Counted from the stretch's first letter, positions 27,114 through 36,784 are shown. The stretch: DNA of 64,000 nt from Comamonadaceae bacterium UBA2121 (GCA_002331385.1 DCYB01000001.1:1-64000); one strand, 5' to 3'. Numbers and translations: made by a program. Notes: generated by a model from the sequence alone, not told the origin.

Positions 27114-28556
27114 TCACGCCTCCACGGTCGCGGTGTAGGGCACAAAGCTGCTCGCGTTCTCATCGACCTTGAGCGGCTTGCCCACGAAGGGAAACGCCCG
27201 TTGCGCACACGCACTGCGCTCGCACACCTTGCAGCCCATGCCGATGGGTGTCGCCGCCTCCAGCTTGCGCAGATCCAGCCCCTGCGAATACACCAGCCGC
27301 GCAGCGTGGCGCACGTCGCAGCCCAACCCGATGGAGAACGTCTTGCCCGGCTGCCCCCATCCGCGCTCGGGATGAATCACCGTGCGCGCGATCCACAGAT
27401 ACACGCGCCCGTCCGGCATGCTAGCCAACTGGGGCAGGATGCGACCGGGTTGCGTGAACGCCTCATACACGTTCCAGAGCGGACAGGTTCCGCCCGTTTT
27501 GGAGAAGTGAAAATGCGTGGCCGACTGGCGCTTGGAGATATTGCCCGCGCGGTCCACCCGGATGAAGAAGAACGGCACGCCCGGCGCGTCCTGCCGCTGC
27601 AGCGTCGACAGCCGATGGCATACCGTCTCGAATCCGACGCGATAGTGCCGTGCCAGCAGATCGATGTCATATCGCAAACTTTCCGCCGTCTGCAGAAAGT
27701 CGCCATAAGGCAGCACCAGCGCACCCGCAAAATAGTTGGCGAGCCCGATGCGCGCCAGCTTGCGCGTGGCCTCGTCATGCCATTGCGCGGTAGCGAGCAG
27801 TTCGTCGATGGGGCCAGAGAATTCAAGCAGCGCCAATTGCGTCGCCAATTGAAACGCCTGCTGGCCAGAACGCAATGTGGCCGACAATTCCAACCGGCGC
27901 GAGCGCGCATCAAAGCGGCGATGCGCTTGCACGGCACCCTCTGCCGCGGCACTGCGCAGCACCTGCACATCGTGCACACGGGCCAGGCGCGCGCCGAGCC
28001 AGTCCGCCAGTTCTCTCCCGTCTCCACGGGCCTGTAAGGCCAGCGCTTCCGCCGCGCGGTCCAGCCCATCGAAATGGTTGCGATGGGAAAAGAAAAAGTC
28101 GCGCACGGCCTCGAACGGCATGGGCTGGAGTGGCGGCATGGCCTCGGGCAGTCCACGCCCATCGCCCACATGCGCGGCCATGGCCTCCAGGCGCATCACA
28201 TCGGATTGGTGGCGCTCATGAAACGCCAGCAAGGCGCGCGCCACTTGCGGAAGCTTCGCCGCCACCTCGCGCAGCTCGGGCAGCGGCACCACACCGGATG
28301 TTGCGGGACTGGCCGCCATCGCATCGCGCAAGCGGGCGAGCAAGCGCGCCTCTTCGTCCTCCGAAAACTGCTGGATGTCCACGCCCAGCACCTTGTGAAT
28401 CTTCAGTAGCACCGAGACCGTCAACGGGCGCTGATCCTGCTCGATCTGGTTGAGATAGCTGGGTGAAATCTCGAGCGCCTGCGCCAGCGCCACCTGCGTC
28501 ATACCGCGCTCGGAACGCAAGGTGCGCAAGCGCACGCCCATGAATGTTTTGGCCAT
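27114..28556 (-). CDS. XRE-type regulator with ImmA/IrrE-like and ScfR domains (RamB/mycobacterial PrpR-like)
   Basis: This 480-residue regulator has an N-terminal Cro/CI helix-turn-helix (about 8-62: MTQVALAQALEISPSYLNQI). A middle ImmA/IrrE-related region (about 260-330) follows, then a C-terminal short-chain-fatty-acyl regulator domain with clustered cysteines (GLGCDVRHAARLVYSQG, then GMGCKVCERSACAQ). The Mycobacterium PrpR and Corynebacterium RamB relatives control methylcitrate and acetate genes, and the former binds CoA esters and an Fe-S cluster. The ATG at 28556 gives MAKTFMGVRLRTLR. An upstream ATG at 28634 would overlap the operator array. It is divergent from prpC, 203 bases away. 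Confidence 0.92.
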   Translation of the reverse strand: MAKTFMGVRLRTLRSERGMTQVALAQALEISPSYLNQIEQDQRPLTVSVLLKIHKVLGVDIQQFSEDEEARLLARLRDAMAASPATSGVVPLPELREVAAKLPQVARALLAFHERHQSDVMRLEAMAAHVGDGRGLPEAMPPLQPMPFEAVRDFFFSHRNHFDGLDRAAEALALQARGDGRELADWLGARLARVHDVQVLRSAAAEGAVQAHRRFDARSRRLELSATLRSGQQAFQLATQLALLEFSGPIDELLATAQWHDEATRKLARIGLANYFAGALVLPYGDFLQTAESLRYDIDLLARHYRVGFETVCHRLSTLQRQDAPGVPFFFIRVDRAGNISKRQSATHFHFSKTGGTCPLWNVYEAFTQPGRILPQLASMPDGRVYLWIARTVIHPERGWGQPGKTFSIGLGCDVRHAARLVYSQGLDLRKLEAATPIGMGCKVCERSACAQRAFPFVGKPLKVDENASSFVPYTATVEA

Positions 28557-28587
28557 GCGGGTCAGTCTAAACGAATCACAGGAAAAC

Positions 28588-28687
28588 TTCGCAAACTTCG
28601 CAACATTTGCGAAAGCAGGAAATTCTCTTCGCAAAGTTTCGCAATTTCAGGGCTTATCGCAGGCCATCGAACTGCGTAAATTGCGAA
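28588..28687. promoter_or_regulatory. Array of TTCGCAAA-type half-sites between the XRE regulator and prpC
   Basis: Six related 7-8-mers lie in 100 bases: TTCGCAAA 28588-28595, TTCGCAAC 28597-28604, TTTGCGAA (reverse) 28606-28613, TTCGCAAA 28628-28635, TTCGCAAT 28638-28645 and ATTGCGAA (reverse) 28680-28687. The motif resembles the TTTGCAAA-like boxes bound by RamB and mycobacterial PrpR. The position fits autoregulation plus control of prpC. Confidence 0.75.
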
Positions 28688-28759
28688 TGTCCGCAGGAAA
28701 GACCGCCCTGCCCAAGCCCTTGCGCAGCGCCGCAGCCCCATCGATATCGGAGACTTTGC

Positions 28760-29965
28760 ATGACCACCGCAACCGCCACCGCAACCTCGCCCCAACCCAC
28801 GCACTCGCAACCGTCCGTTGCCGCAGCCACGCCGTTCAAGCCCAAAAAATCCGTCGCGCTGTCCGGCGTCACGGCGGGCAATACGGCGCTGTGCACGGTG
28901 GGCAAAACAGGCAACGACCTGCACTATCGCGGCTACGACATTCTCGATGTGGCCGAAGTGTGCGAGTTTGAAGAGATCGCGCATTTGCTGGTGCACGGCA
29001 AACTACCCACACGCGCCGAGCTGCGCGCGTACAAGGACAAACTCAAGGCCCTGCGCGGCCTGCCCGCCAGCGTCAAACAGGCACTGGAGCAACTGCCCGC
29101 CGCAAGCCACCCGATGGATGTGATGCGCACCGGCGTATCGGTGCTCGGCTGCACGCTGCCCGAAAAGGACGACCACAACCTGCCCGGCGCACGCGACATC
29201 GCCGACCGGTTGATGGCCTCGCTCGGCTCCATGCTGTTGTACTGGTATCACTTCAGCACCTCGGGTCGCCGTATCGACGTGGAGACCGATGACGACTCCA
29301 TCGGTGCGCACTTCCTGCACCTGCTGCATGGCAAGCGGCCCAGTGCGCTGTGGGAGCGCGCCATGCACACCTCGTTGAACCTGTACGCCGAGCACGAGTT
29401 CAACGCCTCCACGTTCACCGCGCGCGTGGTGGCCGGCACGGGCAGCGACATGTACTCCGCCATCACCGGCGCGATCGGCGCGCTGCGCGGACCCAAGCAT
29501 GGCGGTGCCAACGAAGTGGCGTTCGACATCCAGAAGCGCTACGACAATCCCGCCGACGCCGAGGCCGACATTCGCCGCCGCGTGGACAACAAGGAAGTCG
29601 TGATCGGCTTCGGCCACCCGGTCTACACCGTGAGCGACCCGCGCAACGTGGTGATCAAGGGCGTGGCCAAGCAACTCTCGGACGATGCCGGATCGACGAA
29701 AATGTTCGACATCGCCGCGCGCCTCGAATCGGTGATGTGGGAAGTGAAGAACATGTTCCCCAACCTCGACTGGTTCAGCGCCGTGAGCTACCACATGATG
29801 GGCGTGCCCACCGCCATGTTCACGCCGCTGTTCGTCATCGCCCGCACCAGCGGCTGGGCTGCGCACATCATCGAGCAGCGCGTGGACAACAAGATCATCC
29901 GCCCGAGCGCCCATTACGTCGGCCCGGATGATCTGGAATTCGTGCCCATCGAGCAGCGCACCTGA
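28760..29965 (+). CDS. prpC: 2-methylcitrate synthase
   Basis: This 401-residue enzyme condenses propionyl-CoA with oxaloacetate, the first step of the methylcitrate cycle. The citrate-synthase catalytic residues are in view: His in LRGPKHGGANEVAFDI, His in VIGFGHPVYTVSDPRN, and Asp in the FPNLDWFSAVSYHMMG segment. The short length and VALSGVTAGNTALCTVGKTG with LHYRGYDI mark the methylcitrate rather than the hexameric citrate synthase branch. The first 25 residues are Thr/Ala/Pro-rich. The ATG at 28760 has GGAGA upstream. acnD follows after 86 bases. Confidence 0.95.
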   Translation: MTTATATATSPQPTHSQPSVAAATPFKPKKSVALSGVTAGNTALCTVGKTGNDLHYRGYDILDVAEVCEFEEIAHLLVHGKLPTRAELRAYKDKLKALRGLPASVKQALEQLPAASHPMDVMRTGVSVLGCTLPEKDDHNLPGARDIADRLMASLGSMLLYWYHFSTSGRRIDVETDDDSIGAHFLHLLHGKRPSALWERAMHTSLNLYAEHEFNASTFTARVVAGTGSDMYSAITGAIGALRGPKHGGANEVAFDIQKRYDNPADAEADIRRRVDNKEVVIGFGHPVYTVSDPRNVVIKGVAKQLSDDAGSTKMFDIAARLESVMWEVKNMFPNLDWFSAVSYHMMGVPTAMFTPLFVIARTSGWAAHIIEQRVDNKIIRPSAHYVGPDDLEFVPIEQRT

Positions 29966-30051
29966 ACGACCTGCGCACCCGCAGCGCCGGCGCATGAACC
30001 AGCGCCAGCGCGCCGCGGCCCTCCCACAATTCCAAGCGTTGAATCCCCCAC

Positions 30052-32655
30052 ATGACCTCTCCCTACCGCAAGCCGCTTCCTGGCACACCACTGCATTACT
30101 ACGACGCCCAGGCGGCGGTCGAAGCCATCGCACCGGGCGCATGGGCGACGTTGCCCTATACCTCGCGTGTGCATGCGGAAAATCTCGTGCGCAAGGCCGA
30201 CGCCGCGCATCTGCATGACTATCTGCGCCAACTCATCGAGCGCAAACGCGAAATCGACTTCCCATGGTTTCCGGCGCGCGTGGTGTGCCATGACATCCTC
30301 GGCCAGACGGCGCTCGTCGATCTCGCCGGTCTGCGCGATGCCATTGCCGATCAGGGTGGCAACCCGGCTGCGGTGAATCCGGTCGTGCCGGTGCAACTCA
30401 TCGTCGACCACTCGCTGGCCGTGGAGTGCGCAGGCGATGTGCCCGATGCCTTCGCGCGCAACCGGGCGATTGAAGATCGTCGCAACGAAGACCGCTTTCA
30501 CTTCATCGATTGGTGCAAGCGCGCCTTCAGGAACGTGGAGGTGATCCCGCCGGGCAACGGCATCATGCACCAGATCAATCTGGAACGCATGAGCCCCGTG
30601 GTCCACAACGTGGCCGGCGAAGCCTACCCCGACACGCTGGTCGGCACGGACAGCCACACGCCCCATGTCGATGCGCTGGGCGTGATCGCGGTGGGCGTGG
30701 GCGGTCTGGAGGCCGAGAACGTGATGCTGGGTCGCGCCTCGTGGATGCGCCTGCCGGAAATCGTCGGCGTCGAGCTGACCGGCCTGCGCCAGCCCGGCAT
30801 CACCGCGACCGACATCGTGTTGTCGCTCACGCAATTCCTGCGTCAGCAAAAGGTCGTCGGCGCTTACCTCGAGTTCTACGGCAGCGGCGCGAAAAGCCTC
30901 ACCATCGGTGATCGCGCCACCATCTCCAACATGGCCCCCGAATACGGCGCCACGGCCGCCATGTTCGCCATCGACGAGCAAACCATCGACTACCTGCAAC
31001 TCACCGGCCGCGCGCCAGAGCAGGTCCGCCTGGTGGAGCATTACGCCAGACACGCGGGCCTGTGGGCCGACACGCTCGCGCAAGCGCAATACGAGCGCGT
31101 GCTGACGTTCGACCTGTCTGCCGTGGTGCGCACCATGGCCGGTCCGTCCAATCCGCACGCCAGGCTGCCCGTGTCGGAACTGGCCAGCCGGGGCATTGCG
31201 GGCACGTGGACCGAGACACCCGGCCAGATGCCCGATGGCGCCGTGATCATTGCCGCCATCACCAGTTGCACCAACACTTCGAATCCGCGCAACGTGATCG
31301 CTGCGGGATTGCTGGCGCGCAATGCGAATCGCTTTGGCCTCACGCGCAAGCCGTGGGTGAAATCTTCGCTGGCGCCCGGCTCCCGGGCAGTCGCGCTGTA
31401 CCTCGACGAGGCCGGGCTGACGGGCGATCTGGAGCAGCTTGGTTTCGGCGTGGTGGCGTTTGCGTGCACGACGTGCAACGGCATGTCCGGCGCGCTCGAT
31501 CCGGCGATCCAGCAGGAGATCATCGAGCGCGATCTCTACACCACCGCCGTGCTGTCCGGTAACCGCAATTTCGATGGCCGCATCCACCCCTATGCCAAGC
31601 AGGCGTTCCTGGCCTCGCCGCCATTGGTGGTGGCCTACGCGATTGCGGGCACCATCCGCTTCGACATCGAAAACGACGTACTCGGCGTGCATGAAGGCCG
31701 GGACATCCGACTCAAAGACATCTGGCCGAGCGATGCCGAGATCGACGCGGTGGCGCGCCAATCGGTCAAACCCGAGCAGTTCCGCGCCGTGTACGAGCCC
31801 ATGTTCGCCATCCACGCCGATGACGGCCCAAGCGAGCCGCCGCTCTACGACTGGCGCGCCCAATCGACCTACATTCGCCGCCCGCCCTATTGGGAAGGCG
31901 CTTTGGCGGGCGAGCGCCGCTTGCGCCACCTGCGCCCGCTGGCCATCTTGCCGGACAACATCACGACCGATCACCTGTCGCCGTCCAACGCCATTCTGGC
32001 GAACTCGGCTGCGGGCGAATATCTGGCCAAAATGGGCTTGCCCGAAGAAGATTTCAACTCCTACGCCACGCACCGCGGTGACCACCTCACCGCGCAACGC
32101 GCCACGTTCGCCAACCCCAAGCTGTTCAACGAAATGGTGCGCAAGCCCGATGGCAGCGTGCAGCAAGGATCGCTCGCGCGCGTCGAGCCCGAAGGCCAGG
32201 TCATGCGCATGTGGGAGGCCATCGAAACCTACATGGAGCGCAAGCAGCCGCTGATCATCATCGCGGGTGCCGACTACGGTCAGGGCAGCTCACGCGACTG
32301 GGCGGCCAAGGGCGTTCGGCTGGCCGGCGTGGAGGCCATCGTGGCCGAGGGTTTCGAGCGCATCCACCGCACCAACCTGATCGGCATGGGCGTGCTGCCG
32401 CTGGAATTCCAACCCGGCACCGACCGCAAGACGCTGGCACTCGACGGCACAGAAACCTATGACGTGATCGGTGAACGCACGCCGCGCGCGGAGCTTGCGC
32501 TGGTGATTCACCGCCGCAATGGATCGGTCGACCACGTCCCCGTCATCTGCCGACTCGACACCGCCGAGGAGGTTTCCATCTACAACGCGGGCGGCGTGCT
32601 GCAACGCTTTGCGCAAGACTTTCTCGCCGAAAATGCGCAGACCGCGACCGCCTGA
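30052..32655 (+). CDS. acnD: 2-methylcitrate dehydratase, Fe/S-dependent
   Basis: This 867-residue aconitase-family enzyme converts 2-methylcitrate to 2-methylaconitate, the AcnD branch that replaces PrpD. The Fe-S cluster cysteines are in AAITSCTNTSNPRNVIA and FACTTCNGMSGALDP. The swivel domain carries ADYGQGSSRDWAAKGVRLAG. The opening YRKPLPGTPLHYYDAQAAVE is typical of AcnD rather than AcnA. AcnD needs PrpF, whose gene follows 10 bases after the stop, in the usual acnD-prpF pair. Confidence 0.95.
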   Translation: MTSPYRKPLPGTPLHYYDAQAAVEAIAPGAWATLPYTSRVHAENLVRKADAAHLHDYLRQLIERKREIDFPWFPARVVCHDILGQTALVDLAGLRDAIADQGGNPAAVNPVVPVQLIVDHSLAVECAGDVPDAFARNRAIEDRRNEDRFHFIDWCKRAFRNVEVIPPGNGIMHQINLERMSPVVHNVAGEAYPDTLVGTDSHTPHVDALGVIAVGVGGLEAENVMLGRASWMRLPEIVGVELTGLRQPGITATDIVLSLTQFLRQQKVVGAYLEFYGSGAKSLTIGDRATISNMAPEYGATAAMFAIDEQTIDYLQLTGRAPEQVRLVEHYARHAGLWADTLAQAQYERVLTFDLSAVVRTMAGPSNPHARLPVSELASRGIAGTWTETPGQMPDGAVIIAAITSCTNTSNPRNVIAAGLLARNANRFGLTRKPWVKSSLAPGSRAVALYLDEAGLTGDLEQLGFGVVAFACTTCNGMSGALDPAIQQEIIERDLYTTAVLSGNRNFDGRIHPYAKQAFLASPPLVVAYAIAGTIRFDIENDVLGVHEGRDIRLKDIWPSDAEIDAVARQSVKPEQFRAVYEPMFAIHADDGPSEPPLYDWRAQSTYIRRPPYWEGALAGERRLRHLRPLAILPDNITTDHLSPSNAILANSAAGEYLAKMGLPEEDFNSYATHRGDHLTAQRATFANPKLFNEMVRKPDGSVQQGSLARVEPEGQVMRMWEAIETYMERKQPLIIIAGADYGQGSSRDWAAKGVRLAGVEAIVAEGFERIHRTNLIGMGVLPLEFQPGTDRKTLALDGTETYDVIGERTPRAELALVIHRRNGSVDHVPVICRLDTAEEVSIYNAGGVLQRFAQDFLAENAQTATA

Positions 32656-32665
32656 AGTGCCTCGT

Positions 32666-33895
32666 ATGAACGAATCGCAACCCGCCATGAGCCAACGCTT
32701 TGTCCCTCAACTGCGCATTCCCGCCACGTACATGCGTGGCGGCACCAGCAAGGGGGTGTTCTTCCATCTGGACGACCTGCCTGTGGCCGCGCAGCAACCC
32801 GGCCAAGTGCGCGACGCCATCTTGCTGCGCGCACTCGGCAGCCCCGATCCGTATGGCAAGCAGATCGACGGCATGGGCAACGCATCGTCCAGCACGAGCA
32901 AGGCCGTCATCCTGTCGCGCAGTGTGCGCCCCGACCACGACGTGGATTACTGCTTCGGACAGGTCAGCATCGATCAGCCCTTCGTGGACTGGAGCGGCAA
33001 CTGCGGCAACCTGTCGGCGGCCGTCGGCCCCTGCGCCATCCACATGGGTTTGATCGACCCCGCGCGCATCCCGCACAACGGCATCGCCACCATCCGCATC
33101 TGGCAGGCCAACATCGGCAAGACCATCATCAATCACGTACCCATCACCGACGGCCAGGTGCAGGAGACGGGCGACTTTGAACTCGACGGCGTGACTTTTC
33201 CCGCCGCTGAGGTGGCGCTGGAGTTCATCGATCCTGCGGACGAAGGCGACGGTGATGGCGGCGGCGGTGCCATGTTCCCGACGGGCAACGTCGTCGATCA
33301 ACTGGATGTGCCCGGCATCGGTCGCTTGGCCGCCACACTCATCAACGCGGGCATTCCCACCATTTTCCTGAATGCCAGCGACATCGGCTACACCGGCACG
33401 GAACTGCAGGATGCCATCAACAAGGATGCGAACGCTCTCGCCCGCTTCGAAGCCATCCGCGCCCACGGGGCCGCCACAATGGGCCTGATCCCATCCCCCG
33501 CCGAGGCCGCCCGGCGCCAGCACACACCCAAGATCGCCTTCGTCGCGCCCGCCACCAGCTACACCACGTCCAGCGGCAAGCAGGTGGAGAAAAGCGCCAT
33601 CGATCTGGTGGTGCGCGCGCTGTCGATGGGCCAACTGCACCACGCCATGATGGGCACGGCAGCCGTCGCCATCGGCACCGCAGCCGCCATTCCGGGCACG
33701 CTCGTGCATCAGGCGGCTGGCGGCGGCGAACGCAATGCCGTGGTGTTTGGCCATCCGTCGGGCACGCTGCGCGTGGGCGCACAAGCGAGTCAGATCCACG
33801 GCGAATGGAGCGTCACCAAAGTCCTCATGAGCCGCAGCGCGCGCATTCTGATGGAAGGCTACATCCGCGTTCCGGGAGAGGTGCTGAAGGCTTGA
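32666..33895 (+). CDS. prpF: 2-methylaconitate cis-trans isomerase
   Basis: This 409-residue protein has the PrpF (diaminopimelate epimerase-like) fold and isomerises the AcnD product so that it can be hydrated. Visible signatures are IPATYMRGGTSKGVFFHLDD at residues about 17-36 and the cysteine-bearing DWSGNCGNLSAAVGPCA. The late segment HQAAGGGERNAVVFGHPSGT is also present. Starts at 32666 (MNESQPAMSQ) and 32687 (MSQRFVPQ) are both possible. It ends the prpC-acnD-prpF operon. No prpB lies inside this operon. Confidence 0.95.
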   Translation: MNESQPAMSQRFVPQLRIPATYMRGGTSKGVFFHLDDLPVAAQQPGQVRDAILLRALGSPDPYGKQIDGMGNASSSTSKAVILSRSVRPDHDVDYCFGQVSIDQPFVDWSGNCGNLSAAVGPCAIHMGLIDPARIPHNGIATIRIWQANIGKTIINHVPITDGQVQETGDFELDGVTFPAAEVALEFIDPADEGDGDGGGGAMFPTGNVVDQLDVPGIGRLAATLINAGIPTIFLNASDIGYTGTELQDAINKDANALARFEAIRAHGAATMGLIPSPAEAARRQHTPKIAFVAPATSYTTSSGKQVEKSAIDLVVRALSMGQLHHAMMGTAAVAIGTAAAIPGTLVHQAAGGGERNAVVFGHPSGTLRVGAQASQIHGEWSVTKVLMSRSARILMEGYIRVPGEVLKA

Positions 33896-33922
33896 GGGCT
33901 GCGGCAGTCCTCGCCCGAACTA

Positions 33923-34000
33923 TCACACCCCGTAGCGCCACGTGAAGTACAGGGCGGCGGCGACGCCGATGATGGCAAGAATGGTCATGATGCGCGACAT
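33923..34000 (-). CDS. 25-residue single-pass membrane peptide
   Basis: The reading frame MSRIMTILAIIGVAAALYFT plus WRYGV is a short basic N-terminus followed by one hydrophobic helix (about residues 5-20) and an aromatic, positively charged end, so N-in topology is likely. AAGGAG lies 8 bases before the ATG, an almost perfect Shine-Dalgarno sequence and the main reason to accept it. It lies antisense just after prpF. A perfect inverted repeat (CAATGC-TAGCA-GCATTG, 34029-34045) sits upstream of it. I do not recognise a family. Confidence 0.6.
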   Translation of the reverse strand: MSRIMTILAIIGVAAALYFTWRYGV

Positions 34001-34216
34001 GGACGTTGCTCCTTGCAGACTATGTGAACAATGCTAGCAGCATTGCATGCTCGGCGCTGTGTCTGACGAAGGCGGGTGCACACCATGTGCTACAACGCGA
34101 TAGTCTGAAGGACGAATGGCGAGACGGGCTGCATGACGCGAGGCATCCGCCTCCGGCAGCAGCCACGTCGACGCTCCGACTTCACTGATTGATCCGTTTC
34201 ACCTGGAGGAAATGAC

Positions 34217-34630
34217 ATGACCCGTATTCTCTTGTCTGCCGTGCTCGTCTCCGCGCTGGCAGCCTGCTCGTCCATGAAGGGCCCCGCGCCTTCCACGACC
34301 GGTCCCGGCACGACGGCGCAATCGCCTGCCACCGTACTCAACGGTGTGCTGGTCGGCCCCAACCAGATGACGCTGTACGTCTTCGACAAGGATGCCGTGG
34401 GCTCCGGCAAGAGCGTGTGCAATGCCCAGTGCGCCGCCAACTGGCCACCGATGGCAGCGCCCGCCAATGCCGCCCCGATTGGCGACTGGAGCCCCATCGT
34501 GCGCGATGACGGCAGCAAGCAGTGGGCCTACAAGGGCCGTCCGCTGTACCAGTGGGTGAAGGACGCCAAGCCCGGCGACCGCACCGGCGAAGGCATGGCC
34601 AACAACACCTGGCACATCGCACGTCCCTGA
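34217..34630 (+). CDS. COG4315-type lipoprotein with secreted-repeat motif
   Basis: This 137-residue lipoprotein has a signal and lipobox ALAAC within the first 17 residues. A Pro/Thr/Ser linker leads to two copies of the family motif: LYVFDKDAVGSGKSVCNAQC (about 53-72) and LYQWVKDAKPGDRTGEGM (about 108-125). The two cysteines of CNAQC may form a disulfide. Proteins of this family are common in Proteobacteria and have no firm biochemical role. GGAGG precedes the ATG. Confidence 0.88.
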   Translation: MTRILLSAVLVSALAACSSMKGPAPSTTGPGTTAQSPATVLNGVLVGPNQMTLYVFDKDAVGSGKSVCNAQCAANWPPMAAPANAAPIGDWSPIVRDDGSKQWAYKGRPLYQWVKDAKPGDRTGEGMANNTWHIARP

Positions 34631-34664
34631 GCGTGCTCCCGCACCGGCCCGCGTGCCGGTGCAT

Positions 34665-36641
34665 TCATTCGCGCTTCAGTCTGCGCCACAACGTGGCGCG
34701 GCTGATGCCGAGCAACTCGCAGGCTTTTTTCTGATCGCCCTGCACCGACTCCAACACCTCTCGCACCCGCAATTGCTCCGCTTGCTCACGCGTGTCCCTG
34801 AGTCTGGTTGGCTGCTGGGGCAGGCTCTCACCGTGTGCATGTGCCATGCGGCATTCGGGAAAGATGTCGAGCAGCCGCTGCGCCCGCTCGTTCACCGCCG
34901 CTTCTGCGAGCAGATGGCGGCATGCGACCAGCCGCTCCACCCAGTTGTCCAGCTCGCGCACATTGCCTGACCAGCCGTAGCCCGCTGACGCCGCCAGCGC
35001 CAGCAACTGCGCAAGCGCCTCGTGCAACAAACTGCCGTGTGCCGCAGTGCCCCGCGCCGTTAGCAATGCCTGCCATTGCCGCTCCAGCGCGTGCGTTGCC
35101 AGCAGCCGGAGGTCGTCCAGGCCCCGTTCGCGCAGCGTCGGCGTGCGCAAACACAGCACGGCAAGGCGGAAATACAAATCGCGCCGAAAACGTCCTTGCT
35201 CCACCAACTGGAGCAAATCAGCATGCGTCGCCGCGATGACGCGCACATCCACCGGCACTGGTGCTGTGGCTCCCACGCGCATGACTTCGCGCTCCTGCAG
35301 CACGCGCAACAAACGCGATTGCAGCGCCAGCGGCATGTCACCAATTTCGTCAAGAAACAAGGTGCCGGTATGCGCTGCCTCGATCAACCCAGTCTTGCCC
35401 CCGCGTCGTGCGCCGGTGAACGCGCCCTCTTCGTAGCCGAACAGCTCCGCTTCCAGCAGACTTTCCGCCAACGCGGCGCAGTTCACAGCCAGAAACGGCT
35501 GCGCCGCGCGCGGACTGGCGGCGTGCATGCCCTGGGCCAGCATTTCCTTGCCGGTGCCGCTCTCGCCCAGAATCAGCACGGTCGCATCGCTGGCTGCGTA
35601 CTGCGCTGCCAGTTCCCGCACACGCTGCACAACGGCGCTGTCGCCAGCAAAATCGTCCAGCCGCCAACGCACGCCCGCGCCGCGCTGGCGCTGATTGGCG
35701 CGCAAGCTGCGATCCGCGCGCTGGATCACGGCCGGATCCCGGCACACCAGCAACGCACCGCTGGCAGCGCCTGACTCCATCAACGGCGCCACACGCAACA
35801 CCAGCGTGCGACCACCCAGTTGCACCACCTCGTCCGATCCTGCGGCCTGACCCACCGGGAGCGTGGGCGCCACGTCCTGCAATCGCTGCCCGTGCAGCGA
35901 CGACACCGAGCCGCCCAACAATGCCGCCATGCGTTGGTTGAGTGCGCGAATGCGGCCTTGCGCGTCGACCGCAACCACGCCGTCCTGCAACTCGCCCAAC
36001 ACGTTTTCCAGCCACTGGTGCCGGTCACGTTGCGCTCGCCGCTGCTGTGCGAGCAACACGGCTTCGCCCACTGCCTGACGCACGGCAGCCTCTGAATACA
36101 TCAGCACGCTCGGAATGCCCGCCTGCTGCGCCAGATCCGCCACCAGCCCCGGCGCCACCACAGCACCCACATCCGTAGCCTGCAACTGCTGCACACAGGC
36201 CGCGGCATCGTCGGCGCCGTGGTAGACGAACTGCGCAATGCCGAGACCAAACATGGCATCGAACTGGGCAATCTGCGCGGAAGGCGTGTCGAATGACACC
36301 ACCCCCACACGCGGGCGCTCTGCCGTGGTCAGCCCCTTGGCGGCGACCAGCGCCTCCAGCAGACCCAGCCCGCGCACCTCCACCATCGCCACGGGAAAGT
36401 CCACCCGCGCACGCACATGCGCACCGCTTGCTCCCGCCACGACCAGCGCATCGATGGGGCTGTGCGCGTCCAATGCCACCACGTCGTGCACTGCATCATC
36501 AAACGACGCGCTCACATGCGTCAGCCGCAGCGGCGCGCCGTGCCATTGCTCTCCCACCGACTGCATCAATCGGCCAATGCGATAGCGCCCCACGGTGACG
36601 ATATGGGGAGCCTGCTGATTGCCCGCGTTTGCTTCATTCAT
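34665..36641 (-). CDS. prpR: Sigma-54-dependent propionate catabolism activator
   Basis: This 658-residue enhancer-binding protein has an N-terminal PrpR-N sensor domain (about 10-190). A PAS-like segment follows (about 205-310), then the AAA+ activator domain (about 330-570) and a Fis-type HTH (ACELLGISRATLWRRLKRE at the end). Walker A is LGESGTGKEMLA. The sigma-54-contacting GAFTGA loop is intact in EEGAFTGARRGGKTG, and Walker B is TLFLDEIGDMPLALQ. PrpR of enterobacteria senses 2-methylcitrate. Starts at 36641 (MNEANAGN) or 36650 are both possible. It is divergent from a gene with a sigma-54 promoter. Confidence 0.92.
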   Translation of the reverse strand: MNEANAGNQQAPHIVTVGRYRIGRLMQSVGEQWHGAPLRLTHVSASFDDAVHDVVALDAHSPIDALVVAGASGAHVRARVDFPVAMVEVRGLGLLEALVAAKGLTTAERPRVGVVSFDTPSAQIAQFDAMFGLGIAQFVYHGADDAAACVQQLQATDVGAVVAPGLVADLAQQAGIPSVLMYSEAAVRQAVGEAVLLAQQRRAQRDRHQWLENVLGELQDGVVAVDAQGRIRALNQRMAALLGGSVSSLHGQRLQDVAPTLPVGQAAGSDEVVQLGGRTLVLRVAPLMESGAASGALLVCRDPAVIQRADRSLRANQRQRGAGVRWRLDDFAGDSAVVQRVRELAAQYAASDATVLILGESGTGKEMLAQGMHAASPRAAQPFLAVNCAALAESLLEAELFGYEEGAFTGARRGGKTGLIEAAHTGTLFLDEIGDMPLALQSRLLRVLQEREVMRVGATAPVPVDVRVIAATHADLLQLVEQGRFRRDLYFRLAVLCLRTPTLRERGLDDLRLLATHALERQWQALLTARGTAAHGSLLHEALAQLLALAASAGYGWSGNVRELDNWVERLVACRHLLAEAAVNERAQRLLDIFPECRMAHAHGESLPQQPTRLRDTREQAEQLRVREVLESVQGDQKKACELLGISRATLWRRLKRE

Positions 36642-36652
36642 GCAACGCATTA

Positions 36653-36666
36653 TTTCATTGATGAAA
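36653..36666. promoter_or_regulatory. Small palindrome just upstream of prpR
   Basis: TTTCAT-TG-ATGAAA is a perfect 6-bp inverted repeat located immediately before the prpR start and about 120 bases upstream of the divergent sigma-54 promoter. It is a reasonable upstream activator site for PrpR, but I cannot confirm that from one copy. Confidence 0.4.
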
Positions 36667-36784
36667 CACGCAACGGCCTCTCCACCTACAAAATCACTTC
36701 AACCCGCGCCTCTCGCAGAAAAACTCTCATGTAATCAACGCACTTCCACAAGCCACAAAGAACACATCGCCGGGTCATGGGCGA

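Noticed and set aside
29914..32166. 750-codon minus-strand frame opposite acnD
   Set aside because: AcnD is certain on the plus strand, and the reverse translation has no recognisable domains.
34006..34188. 60-codon plus-strand frame before the COG4315 lipoprotein
   Set aside because: No ribosome binding site and no motif. It crosses the upstream region of the 25-residue gene.
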